Positions 8,344-16,325 of a stretch of DNA of 64,000 nucleotides are shown here, in pieces (position 1 is the first letter of the stretch; each line of letters starts with the position of its first letter). Both the position numbers and the translations under genes were made by a program. The stretch comes from Sediminicoccus rosea (GTDB taxonomy: Bacteria > Pseudomonadota > Alphaproteobacteria > Acetobacterales > Acetobacteraceae), in NCBI RefSeq assembly GCF_033547095.1, contig NZ_CP137852.1, forward strand, positions 620,001-684,000. Reading direction: 5' to 3'. The notes beneath the pieces are model-generated. The model saw only the letters and a list, made by a program, of their open reading frames with translations, ran no database searches and was not told the origin of the DNA.

Positions 8344-9675
8344 GTGCCCTCCGCGCTGACGCATCCCGCCCGGCTGGTGCCCCTGGCCTTCCTGCTCGTC
8401 ATCATGCTCGGCACCGCGCTGCTCATGCTGCCGGTGGCGCGGGCGGACGGGGGCGGGGCGCCCTTCGTCACGGCACTGTTCACCGCCACCTCGGCGCTTT
8501 GCGTCACCGGCCTCATCGTGCAGGACACCGCGACCTACTGGTCCGCCTTCGGGCATGTGGTGATCCTCGCGCTGGTGCAGGTGGGCGGCTTCGGCATCAT
8601 GAGCGCGGCCACGCTGCTCAGCATGTTGGTGACGCGCCGGCTGCGCCTCAGCACGCGGCTCACCGCCCAGGCGGAAAGCCGCGCGCTGGCGCTGGGCGAT
8701 GTCACCGCCGTGCTGCGGCTGGTGGCGGTGGTGGCGCTGGTGGCGCAGGCCTCGCTCGCCACCATGCTCGCGCTGCGGCTGCGCCTCGCCCATGGCGAGG
8801 CCTGGGAGGATGCGCTCTGGAACGGCGCCTTCCACGCGGTCTCGGCCTTCAACAATGCGGGTTTCTCCACCTATTCCGAGGGCATGGCGCGCTTCGCGCT
8901 CGATCCGCTGATCCTGCTCCCGGTCATGCTGGGCGTCCTGCTGGGCGGCATCGGCATGCCGGTGCTGCACGATATCCGCCGCGCCCCGCGCACGCCCGCG
9001 CGCTGGTCGCTCCACACCAAGCTGACGCTGGCGGGCTCGGCGCTGCTGCTGCCGATCGGCTGGGCCGCCACCCTGCTCTATGAATGGGGCAATCCCGCCA
9101 CGCTGGGCGCGCTCGACCCCGCGGCGCGGGTGCTGAACGCCGGCTTCCATGCGGTGATGATGCGCTCGGGCGGGTTCAATGCCGTGGATGTCGGCCAGAT
9201 GACCGACCAGACGCTCGGCGTCACCTCCGCCCTGATGCTGATCGGCGGCGGCAGCGCAGGCACGGCGGGGGGCATCAAGATCACCACCTTCGTCATCATG
9301 CTGCTGCTCATCCTGGCCGAGGTGCGGGGCGAGCCGGACAGCGTCGCCTTCGGCCGCCGCGTCTCGCCCGAGGTGCAGCGCCAGGCCGTGACCGTCGTTC
9401 TGCTGGCGGTCGGCATGGTGGGCCTCGGCACGCTCCTGCTGCTGAGCCTGGCACAGGTCCATCTGCGGGATGCGATGTTCGAGGTGGTCTCCGCCTTCGC
9501 CACCGTGGGCCTCTCCACCGGCATCACGGGGCAGTTGCCGCCCTCGGCGCACTTGTTGCTGGTCGCGTTGATGTTCGTGGGCCGCGTCGGCACCATCACC
9601 GTGGCGACGGCACTGGCCCTGCGCGGCCGCCGCAACCCCTTCCGCTATCCAGAGGAGCGCCCCATCGTTGGCTGA
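8344..9675 (+). CDS. ktrB: Ktr/Trk-type potassium transporter, membrane subunit
   Basis: This 443-residue protein starts at GTG, one base after the stop of the MFS gene. It shows the four-fold P-loop architecture of the TrkH/KtrB superfamily. The filter-like segments are TSALCVTGL, AFNNAGFST, MRSGGFNAV and AFATVGLST, each with the key glycine. The length and the partner encoded next to it, with a single RCK unit, favour Ktr over Trk. It would catalyse Na+-linked or potential-driven K+ uptake at the inner membrane. Confidence 0.9.
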   Translation: MPSALTHPARLVPLAFLLVIMLGTALLMLPVARADGGGAPFVTALFTATSALCVTGLIVQDTATYWSAFGHVVILALVQVGGFGIMSAATLLSMLVTRRLRLSTRLTAQAESRALALGDVTAVLRLVAVVALVAQASLATMLALRLRLAHGEAWEDALWNGAFHAVSAFNNAGFSTYSEGMARFALDPLILLPVMLGVLLGGIGMPVLHDIRRAPRTPARWSLHTKLTLAGSALLLPIGWAATLLYEWGNPATLGALDPAARVLNAGFHAVMMRSGGFNAVDVGQMTDQTLGVTSALMLIGGGSAGTAGGIKITTFVIMLLLILAEVRGEPDSVAFGRRVSPEVQRQAVTVVLLAVGMVGLGTLLLLSLAQVHLRDAMFEVVSAFATVGLSTGITGQLPPSAHLLLVALMFVGRVGTITVATALALRGRRNPFRYPEERPIVG

Positions 9676-10333
9676 GGATCATTCCGACAATGGCGTCGTC
9701 GTCATCGGCCTGGGGCGCTTCGGCGGCGCCGTGGCGGAATCGCTCGTGCGCCTCGGCCATGACGTGCTGGCGATCGACCAGAACGAGGAGCTGGTGCAGT
9801 CCTGGTCGGACCGGCTGACGCATGTGGTGCAGGCCGACACGACGGACAGCGAGACGCTGCGGCGCCTGGGCGTGCAGGAATTCGGCCGCGCCGTGGTCGG
9901 CATCGGCACGGACCTCGAGGCGAGCGTGCTGACCGTGCTGGCCCTGGCCGAACTCGGCGTGGGGGACATCTGGGCCAAGGCGCTGGGGCCCAAGCATGGC
10001 CGCATCCTGGAGCGCACGGGCGCGCATCATGTGGTCTATCCCGAGGCGGAGATGGGCGAGCGCGTGGCGCATCTCGTCACCGGCCGCATGATGGATTTCA
10101 TCGAGTTCGACGACGGCTTCGCCATCGTGAAGACGCGTGCCCCGCGCGAGGCGGTGGGCCGCACGCTGGAGGAATGCCGGCTGCGCTCGAAATACGGGAT
10201 CACCGTCGTCGGCGTGAAAAGCCCACGGACGGATTTCGTGCACGCGCAGCCCGGCACCACCATCGCCCGCGACGATCTGTTGATCGTCTGCGGGCCGACC
10301 AAGCTGGTCGAGGCTTTCGCCGCCCTGACCTGA
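9668..10333 (+). CDS. ktrA: Ktr/TrkA-type potassium uptake regulatory subunit (RCK)
   Basis: This 221-residue cytosolic RCK protein has an N-terminal Rossmann fold with the nucleotide motif VVIGLGRFGGAVAE near residues 10-23, followed by a TrkA-C domain. It gates KtrB in response to ATP/ADP or NAD(H). The only reasonable start is TTG at 9668, inside the last codons of ktrB, giving an 8-base overlap and probable coupling. It has a single RCK unit, half the size of enterobacterial TrkA. Confidence 0.9.
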   Translation: MAEDHSDNGVVVIGLGRFGGAVAESLVRLGHDVLAIDQNEELVQSWSDRLTHVVQADTTDSETLRRLGVQEFGRAVVGIGTDLEASVLTVLALAELGVGDIWAKALGPKHGRILERTGAHHVVYPEAEMGERVAHLVTGRMMDFIEFDDGFAIVKTRAPREAVGRTLEECRLRSKYGITVVGVKSPRTDFVHAQPGTTIARDDLLIVCGPTKLVEAFAALT

Positions 10334-10336
10334 GGG

Positions 10337-11305
10337 CTACAGCGCCTGCAGGCGGTCGTACTGCGCGCGCGTCCAGCCCACATTCTCGTTGTGGAGCGGC
10401 ACGCAGGCGGCGCGGAAGGCCGCGCGGTCGGGCGTCTGCACGGTCTTGCCCTGGGCGCGGAACCAGGCGGCCAGCTCCTGCTCCTGCGTGCGGATCGCCG
10501 CACCGCAGCGGTCGGCCGCCTGGGCCAGCACCTCGCGGAAGATGCCGCGCTCATTCTCGTTCAGGCGCCGCATCAGGCCGCCGCCGATGATGGTCAGCAG
10601 GCTGTCGGTGATGTGGCCGGTGAGCGAGATGTGGCTTTGCACCTCGAAGAACTTCTTGGCCTGGATGGTGGGCAGCGGATTTTCCTGCGCGTCCACCGTG
10701 CCGTTCTGCAGCGCGAGATAGACCTCGGCGAAGGCGATGGGCGTGGCGTTGGCGCCGACCGCGCGCGCGAACATGAGGAAGGAGGGCGCCTGGGGCACGC
10801 GCAGCTTCAGGCCGCGCATGTCGGAGGGCTGCATGATGCTGCGGTTCGCCGTCACCATGCGGTCCCCGTAATAGGTCAGCGCCACGGCATGATGGTTGGT
10901 CTGCCGGTCATAGCCGGCCACCAGCTCGCGGTGCAGGTCGCTGCCGCGGTAGGCCTGGAAATGCGCGTAGTCGCGCAGCGCATAGGGCGCGTGGCTGATG
11001 GCGATGGGGCGGAAGCTGGCGCCGGCGAAGGCCACGCCGGTGTAGATCATGTCCACCGTGCCCAGCGTCAGCGCCTGGTTGATCTGCGGCTCATTCCCGA
11101 GCGCCGAGGCGGCGAAGACCTCGATGTTCCAGCGGCCATTGGTGCGCTGCTGGATCTGCTGCGCGGCCCAGAGCGCCTCGGTATGATAGGGCTCGTTCAC
11201 CTCATAGACATGCGCCCAGCGCAGGCGCGTGCCCTGCGCCAGCGCGGCGTTGGAGACGAAGGGGGCGGCGAGGGCCGAGAGGCCCAGCGAACGACGGCTG
11301 ATCAT
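10337..11305 (-). CDS. TRAP transporter substrate-binding protein (DctP family)
   Basis: This 322-residue periplasmic binding protein of the DctP/SBP_bac_7 family captures an organic or sugar acid. The start at 11305 follows the RBS GAGGAAG and gives a twin-arginine-like signal peptide (MISRRSLGLSALAAP, cleavage near ALAQG). The open frame runs further upstream but loses both features. No dctQ or dctM membrane subunit is nearby, so this is an orphan receptor that must borrow subunits from elsewhere. It is divergent from a UxaA-family dehydratase, which hints at a hexonate-like ligand. It ends 3 bases from the convergent ktrA stop. Confidence 0.88.
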   Translation of the reverse strand: MISRRSLGLSALAAPFVSNAALAQGTRLRWAHVYEVNEPYHTEALWAAQQIQQRTNGRWNIEVFAASALGNEPQINQALTLGTVDMIYTGVAFAGASFRPIAISHAPYALRDYAHFQAYRGSDLHRELVAGYDRQTNHHAVALTYYGDRMVTANRSIMQPSDMRGLKLRVPQAPSFLMFARAVGANATPIAFAEVYLALQNGTVDAQENPLPTIQAKKFFEVQSHISLTGHITDSLLTIIGGGLMRRLNENERGIFREVLAQAADRCGAAIRTQEQELAAWFRAQGKTVQTPDRAAFRAACVPLHNENVGWTRAQYDRLQAL

Positions 11306-11393
11306 GGAAACTTCCTCGGGTTGGTTTTTTCTGGACGAGATGCTGCCGGTTTTCATGCGTCTTTCGCAATGGGGAATCGCAGGGCAGGATGGT

Positions 11394-11406
11394 CCAAAGC
11401 CTTTGG
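11394..11406. promoter_or_regulatory. Palindrome in divergent dctP/uxaA-like promoter region
   Basis: CCAAAG-C-CTTTGG is a perfect 6-bp inverted repeat with a one-base spacer, just upstream of the RBS GGGAGA and the ATG at 11412. It sits in the 106-base divergent region between the TRAP binding protein and the dehydratase. It could be an operator or only a small leader hairpin. No regulator gene is adjacent. Confidence 0.35.
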
Positions 11407-11411
11407 GAGAG

Positions 11412-12941
11412 ATGGCCATGGATGCCCCGGTGATCCGCCTGCATGAGGAAGATGGCGTGGTGATCGCGCGCCGCGCGCTGCCGGAGGGCACGCCGGTCGC
11501 GCCCAATGTGGTGGCGCGTGCGCGCATCCCGGCGGGGCACAAGGTGGCGGTGCGCGGGCATGCGCCGGGGCAGGAGATCCGCCGCTACGGGCAGATCATC
11601 GGCTTCGCGACGCAGCCCATCGCGCCCGGCGAATGGGTGCACACGCAGAACTGCGCGATGGGCGATTTCGCGCGCGACTATGCCTGGGGCGTGGATGCGC
11701 GGCCGACCGAGCCGGTGGCGGTGCCGGAGCATTTCATGGGCATCCGCCGGGCCGATGGGCGCGTGGCCACGCGCAACTACATCGGCATCATCACGAGCGT
11801 GAATTGTTCGGCCCATGTGGCGGACCTGATCGCGCGCAGCTTCACGCGCAATCCCTTCACCGATGGGCCGGACCCGCTGGCCGAATTCGGCGCGGTGGAT
11901 GGCGTGGTGGCGCTGACGCACAAGACCGGCTGCGGCATGACGGAGGGCGAGCCGCTGCGCGTGCTGCGCCGCGTGCTGGCGGGCTTCGCGCGGCATCCGA
12001 ACTTTTCCCATGTCATCGCCATCGGGCTGGGGTGCGAGGTGAACCAGCTGGGCGGGCTCTTGGAGGAACAGCGCCTGGCCGGGCGGCTGCGCACGCTGAA
12101 CATCCAGGAGAGCGGCGGCACGCGGCGCACGGTGGAGGCCGGGATCTCCTTCGTGAAGGAGGTGCTGGGCGAGGCCAATGCCGTGCGGCGCGAGCCGGTG
12201 CCAGCCAGCGCGCTGAAGGTCGCGCTGCAATGCGGCGGCTCGGACGGGTATTCGGGCATCACCGCCAACCCGGCGCTGGGGGCGGCGAGCGATCTGGTGG
12301 TGCGGCATGGGGGCACCGTGATCCTCTCGGAATCGCCCGAGACCTATGGGGCGGAACATCTGCTGACGCGCCGCGCCGTCTCGCCCGAGGTGGGGCAGAA
12401 GCTGGTGGATGTGATGCACTGGTGGGAGGCCTACACCGAGCGCGAGGGGGCGGAGATGAACGCCAACCCCTCGCCCGGGAACAAGGCGGGCGGGCTGACC
12501 ACCATCCTGGAAAAGTCGCTCGGCGCCATGGCCAAGGCGGGGACGACGAACCTGGTGGATGTGGTGCGCTATGCCGAGCCGGTGACCGCACCCGGCTTCG
12601 TCTTCATGGACACGCCGGGCTACGACCCGGTGGGCGCGACGGGCCAGGTAGCCGGTGGGGCGAACCTGATGTGCTTCACCACCGGGCGCGGCAGCGTGTT
12701 TGGCTGCAAGCCCGCGCCCTCCCTCAAGCTCGCCACCAACACCGCCATGTTCCGCCACATGGAGGAGGATATGGACATCAATTGCGGGACGGTGCTGGAC
12801 GGGGGGGAGAGCGTTTTGGAGTGCGGGGAACGTATTTTCCGGCATATGCTGGCGACGGCCAGCGGCGCGCCCACGAAGAGCGAGGCGCTGGGGTTTGGCG
12901 ATGCGGAGTTCGCGCCTTGGGTGTTGGGGGCGACGATGTGA
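11412..12941 (+). CDS. UxaA-family dehydratase (altronate/galactarate dehydratase-like)
   Basis: This 509-residue protein has the full two-part layout of the family: an N-terminal SAF-like domain (about residues 1-80) and a C-terminal UxaA catalytic domain beginning around MGIRRADGRVATRNY. Relatives dehydrate altronate, galactarate or similar sugar acids, using iron. The exact substrate is not deducible. The frame is open further upstream. I chose the ATG at 11412 (MAMDAPVIRLHEED) because it follows GGGAGA and begins the conserved domain; the ATG at 11418 is an alternative. The 3' end uses more A/T-ending codons than the body. Its stop overlaps the next gene's GTG. Confidence 0.85.
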   Translation: MAMDAPVIRLHEEDGVVIARRALPEGTPVAPNVVARARIPAGHKVAVRGHAPGQEIRRYGQIIGFATQPIAPGEWVHTQNCAMGDFARDYAWGVDARPTEPVAVPEHFMGIRRADGRVATRNYIGIITSVNCSAHVADLIARSFTRNPFTDGPDPLAEFGAVDGVVALTHKTGCGMTEGEPLRVLRRVLAGFARHPNFSHVIAIGLGCEVNQLGGLLEEQRLAGRLRTLNIQESGGTRRTVEAGISFVKEVLGEANAVRREPVPASALKVALQCGGSDGYSGITANPALGAASDLVVRHGGTVILSESPETYGAEHLLTRRAVSPEVGQKLVDVMHWWEAYTEREGAEMNANPSPGNKAGGLTTILEKSLGAMAKAGTTNLVDVVRYAEPVTAPGFVFMDTPGYDPVGATGQVAGGANLMCFTTGRGSVFGCKPAPSLKLATNTAMFRHMEEDMDINCGTVLDGGESVLECGERIFRHMLATASGAPTKSEALGFGDAEFAPWVLGATM

Positions 12942-13516
12942 GTGAGGGTTATCGGCCGGAGTATCTCGAAGGCTTGAACCTGCTGGCTCGGGCCTGCACC
13001 CTCCTGGCCGAACGCGGCCTGCCGTTACCGATCCTGGTCGGCGGCGCGGTGGTGGAGTTTGATACGGCGGGGCAGATCCACACGGGCGATTTTGACGTGC
13101 TTTCCTCTCTGGATTCCGAACTGCGCGAGGCCGTTCTGGCCGTCGGCTTCGTCGAGGAGAATCGTCCGGGGCGGCGGCTTGGCGGCTTCTATCATCCAAC
13201 ACTGCCCTTGGGTCTGGAGGTGGTGTCGAAGGCTTATTTCGACGGGCATGGTGACCGGACGCGCATCCGGCTTATCGAGATGCCGGGCGGCAGCGTCCCG
13301 ATGGCCCCGACCGAGGAACTCATCGCCGACCGCCTTGGCCAATGGATTGCCTCGGATCGGCGGGATATGGAGCTGCTCATCCAGGCCAAGACCATGTTCG
13401 CCCTGGCATCGGGCCTGGCGGAGGACTATCTTGACCAGCGTATCCGGCAGGACACGGCCGGGACCATGACCCTGTCGGAGTTCCTCTCCCTTGACCCTGA
13501 AGCGCATCACCCCTGA
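12938..13516 (+). CDS. Nucleotidyltransferase-fold protein of unknown role
   Basis: This 192-residue protein begins at GTG 12938 in a GTGA overlap with the dehydratase stop. It carries a nucleotidyltransferase-type signature: Gly35-Gly36, then the acidic pair Asp51-x-Asp53 (TGDFDVLS). A conserved-looking block with a tyrosine/lysine-rich segment lies in the middle. This resembles the DUF6036-like or AbiEii-like minimal nucleotidyltransferases often linked to small partner genes. A 58-aa basic protein gene overlaps its 3' end. Codon use looks less G/C-biased than that of its neighbours, suggesting transfer. Its function is unknown, and a toxin-antitoxin or antiphage role is speculation. Confidence 0.65.
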   Translation: MSEGYRPEYLEGLNLLARACTLLAERGLPLPILVGGAVVEFDTAGQIHTGDFDVLSSLDSELREAVLAVGFVEENRPGRRLGGFYHPTLPLGLEVVSKAYFDGHGDRTRIRLIEMPGGSVPMAPTEELIADRLGQWIASDRRDMELLIQAKTMFALASGLAEDYLDQRIRQDTAGTMTLSEFLSLDPEAHHP

Positions 13517-13667
13517 GCAGCGCTGGGCGGAAATCTCCGCCAAGCTCGCCGCCGGCGTGCGCCTTCCGCCGCCGGAGGTCATGCGCAACAGCGGCCGTCG
13601 CCGCACGCCCGAGAAGAAGGCGCTGTTGGAGCGCATCGCCAAGAACCGCGAGAACCAGCCCGGCTAG
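13491..13667 (+). CDS. Small basic protein (58 aa) overlapping the nucleotidyltransferase gene
   Basis: A short frame opens at TTG 13491 inside the end of the nucleotidyltransferase gene, in a different phase, and ends at TAG 13665-13667. The product starts MTLKRITPEQRWAEISAKLA. It is strongly basic, has an RRRTPEKKALLERIAKN segment, and is probably helical at both ends. I do not recognise a family. The 26-base overlap and the following closing gap suggest it belongs to a two-gene module. The start codon is uncertain (CTG 13497 is possible). Confidence 0.5.
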   Translation: MTLKRITPEQRWAEISAKLAAGVRLPPPEVMRNSGRRRTPEKKALLERIAKNRENQPG

Positions 13668-13699
13668 GCACCCAGCCCCCCGCTGGCTAGCCTTCCCGT

Positions 13700-14713
13700 A
13701 TGCAAGAAAAACTCACCGTCCTCGAACCCGAATCCCTCTACCCCGACACGCTGCTGGAGCAGCGCGTGATGGGGGACACCGTCCGCATCCTCCAGGGCAA
13801 CGCCAAAAAGGCGCTGATGGAGCTCCCGGATGAGCTCTGCGCCCAGGCCGATGGCCTGATGACGCTGCGCCTCGCCGTCCCCCGGGAGGCACTGGAGAAA
13901 TTCCCCAAGCTCAAGGTCGTGATCCGCATGGGCGTGGGTTATGACCGCGTGGACCGCGCTTATTGCGCCGAGCGCGGCATCACCGTCTGCAACATCCCCG
14001 ATTATGGCACGCAGGAGGTGGCGGATACGGCCGTCACCCTCGCCGCCACGCTGCGCCGGGGCATTCCGCTTTATCACGACGCCATGCGCGGCCCCTCGCC
14101 CTGCGCCTGGGGCGTGATCCAGAACCCCATCGTCCGGCGCTTCGATGTGCAGACCTTCGGCGTGCTGGGCCTGGGGCGTATCGGCACCGCGGCGGCGCTG
14201 CGGGCCAAGGCGCTCGGCTTCCGCGTGGTTTTCTACGATCCGCATCTGCCCAATGGCGCCGACCGCGCGATCGGCGTGACGCGGCTGGAAAGCCTGGAGG
14301 CGCTGATGGAGGCAAGCGACGTGCTCTCCATCCACACGCCGCTCACGCGCAACACGCGCGGCCTGGTGGGCGCGGCGGAGCTGGCGCGGCTGAAGGAGGG
14401 CGCGGTGGTGATCAACACCGCGCGCGGCCCCATCCTGGATCTCGATGCGCTGGAGGCCGGCCTGCGCTCGGGCCGGATCGCGGCGGCGGGGCTGGACGTG
14501 CTGCCGGTGGAGCCGCCGGTGCCGGAGCCGCCCTTGCTGCAGGCCTATCGCGCGGGCGAGGATTGGCTGCGCGGCCGCCTGATCATCCTGCCCCACATCG
14601 CCTTCCACAGCCCCGAGGCCTGGGATGATATTCGTTTGAAGAGTGCCGAGACGATGCGTGACGTCCTGGTCCGCGGCCTCCGCACCAACGTCATCCCGCC
14701 TGATTCGGATTGA
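13700..14713 (+). CDS. C-terminal-binding-protein-like D-2-hydroxyacid dehydrogenase
   Basis: This 337-residue NAD-dependent dehydrogenase belongs to the D-isomer-specific 2-hydroxyacid family. The cofactor motif GVLGLGRIG is near residues 154-162, followed by the INTARGPILD segment and the catalytic-region motif PVEPPVPEPP. The variant resembles bacterial CtBP homologues, whose physiological substrates are mostly unknown. It would reduce a 2-keto acid or oxidise a hydroxy acid. It lies downstream of the sugar-acid dehydratase but is separated from it by the nucleotidyltransferase module. Confidence 0.85.
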   Translation: MQEKLTVLEPESLYPDTLLEQRVMGDTVRILQGNAKKALMELPDELCAQADGLMTLRLAVPREALEKFPKLKVVIRMGVGYDRVDRAYCAERGITVCNIPDYGTQEVADTAVTLAATLRRGIPLYHDAMRGPSPCAWGVIQNPIVRRFDVQTFGVLGLGRIGTAAALRAKALGFRVVFYDPHLPNGADRAIGVTRLESLEALMEASDVLSIHTPLTRNTRGLVGAAELARLKEGAVVINTARGPILDLDALEAGLRSGRIAAAGLDVLPVEPPVPEPPLLQAYRAGEDWLRGRLIILPHIAFHSPEAWDDIRLKSAETMRDVLVRGLRTNVIPPDSD

Positions 14714-14721
14714 ATGAAGGT

Positions 14722-14767
14722 CGAGGAAACTAAGTTTCCTCGTGGGGTTTAAGGGGCAAAGCCCCTT
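14722..14767. terminator. Two consecutive hairpins between convergent genes
   Basis: CGAGGAAAC-TAA-GTTTCCTCG (14722-14742) is a perfect 9-bp stem. AAGGGGC-AAA-GCCCCTT (14751-14767) is a perfect 7-bp stem. They lie between the dehydrogenase (plus strand) and the emrB-like gene (minus strand), whose stop overlaps the second stem. They probably act as a bidirectional terminator. The GGGGCRAAGCCCC core recurs at 27785-27805. Confidence 0.65.
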
Positions 14768-16325
14768 ATTGCCTGTACCCCGGCGGTTTCTGCCGCAGCG
14801 TCAGCCCCGGCAGGATCGCGATCAGGCAGAGGATGCCCACGATCAGGAAGGCGTCCCGGAAGCCCAGCATTTGCGCCTGGGCTTCCACCATGCGCGTCAT
14901 GAAGTCGTGCGCCGCGTCGCGCCGGATCACTTCCGGCAATCCGCCCTGGGCGTAAAGGTTTTCCAGCAATCGGCGCGCTTCCAGCGTGGCGCTGCCGCCA
15001 TCCACCAGCGGCCCGAGGGTTTCGGCATGCAGCTGCGTGCGGCGTTCGAGATAGACGGCGAGGAGGTTGGTGCCGAAGGCGCCGCCCAGCATGCGGAAGA
15101 AGTTGATCGCCCCCGCGCCCTGGCCGAACAGGGCGGGCGGCAGCGCGCGCATGGCGCCCACATTCATGTTCGGCATGGTGAGGCCGAGGCCCACGCGCCC
15201 GATCAGGATCCAGATCGCCAGTTCCCAGAAGGGCGTATCGGTGCCGACCAGGCGCATCAGCCAGCAGGAGAGGGCGAAGATGCCAAGCCCGAGGCAGACC
15301 GGAATCCAGGGCGGCACGAAATCCGCCATGCGCCCGGCCATGAGGAAGACGAAGGCCACGACCAGGCCGCCCGGCATCATGATCAGGCCCGAGCGCGTGG
15401 GCGTGTAGCCCTGCACCACCTGCACCAGCAGCGGCAACAGGTAGGTCGAGCCGAAGATGGCGCCGCCATAGATGAAGGCGACCAAGGCGGCCGCCGCGAA
15501 GCCGCCATGGCGGAAGACGCGCAGGTTCATCAGCGGCGCGGGCGTGATGCCCTGCCAGATCAGGAAGGCGAGGATGGCGACGAGCGCCACGGCGAGCTGG
15601 CCGATCACGCGGTCGGAATTCCAGCCATCATGCTGCCCGTCGGTGAGACCCGAGAGCAGCGTGCCGATGGCGATGGCGAGCAGCGCGCAGCCCAACCAGT
15701 CGAATTGCCGCGCGGCGCCGGTCGCCAGCCGCCCCGGCATGAAGAAGGCGCTCATCAGCAGGCCGAGCGCCGCGGTGGGCAGGCTCAGGAAGAAGACCGC
15801 GTGCCAGGAGAACTCATCCACCAGGAAGCCGCCCAGCGCCGGACCGATGGCGGGCGCCATGACGACGCCGAAGCTGAAGAGGCCCATGGCGGTGCCCCGC
15901 CGCTCGGGCGGGAAGACGAGGAAGATCACCTGCATGGAGAGGGGCTGCAGCAGGCCGGCGGCGGCCCCCTGCGCCACGCGGCAGGCGACCATCACGCCCG
16001 TCGAGGTCGCGATGCCGGCCAGCATCGAGGCGATGATGAAGACGGTGATGGCGAAGCCGTAGGTGCGGCGGAAGCCGAAGCGTTCCACCGCCCAGGCGTT
16101 CAGCAGCATGAAGCCGGTATTCGCGGCCAGGAAGCCGGTCGAGAGAAGCTGCCCCTCCTCATACCCCATGCCCAGCGCGCCCACGATATCGGGCAGGGCG
16201 ACGACGACGATGGTGGAGGAAAGGATGGTGGAGATGGTGCCGGTCAGCGCCGTCAGCGTCACCCACCAGCGGAAATTCGGCCCGTAGCGGGCGAAGAGCT
16301 CCTCGACGGTGGGGCCGTCCTTCAC
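14766..16325 (-). CDS. EmrB/QacA-type drug efflux MFS transporter (DHA2 family)
   Basis: This 519-residue protein has about fourteen membrane segments, the size of the DHA2 subfamily. It has the N-terminal ALPDIVGAL-type motif in TM1 and a GPALGGFLVD antiporter motif. The partner periplasmic adaptor is encoded immediately upstream with an ATGA overlap at 16322-16325, so the pair forms an EmrAB-type exporter. With an outer-membrane channel it would expel hydrophobic toxins. No outer-membrane factor gene is next to it. Confidence 0.88.
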   Translation of the reverse strand: MKDGPTVEELFARYGPNFRWWVTLTALTGTISTILSSTIVVVALPDIVGALGMGYEEGQLLSTGFLAANTGFMLLNAWAVERFGFRRTYGFAITVFIIASMLAGIATSTGVMVACRVAQGAAAGLLQPLSMQVIFLVFPPERRGTAMGLFSFGVVMAPAIGPALGGFLVDEFSWHAVFFLSLPTAALGLLMSAFFMPGRLATGAARQFDWLGCALLAIAIGTLLSGLTDGQHDGWNSDRVIGQLAVALVAILAFLIWQGITPAPLMNLRVFRHGGFAAAALVAFIYGGAIFGSTYLLPLLVQVVQGYTPTRSGLIMMPGGLVVAFVFLMAGRMADFVPPWIPVCLGLGIFALSCWLMRLVGTDTPFWELAIWILIGRVGLGLTMPNMNVGAMRALPPALFGQGAGAINFFRMLGGAFGTNLLAVYLERRTQLHAETLGPLVDGGSATLEARRLLENLYAQGGLPEVIRRDAAHDFMTRMVEAQAQMLGFRDAFLIVGILCLIAILPGLTLRQKPPGYRQ

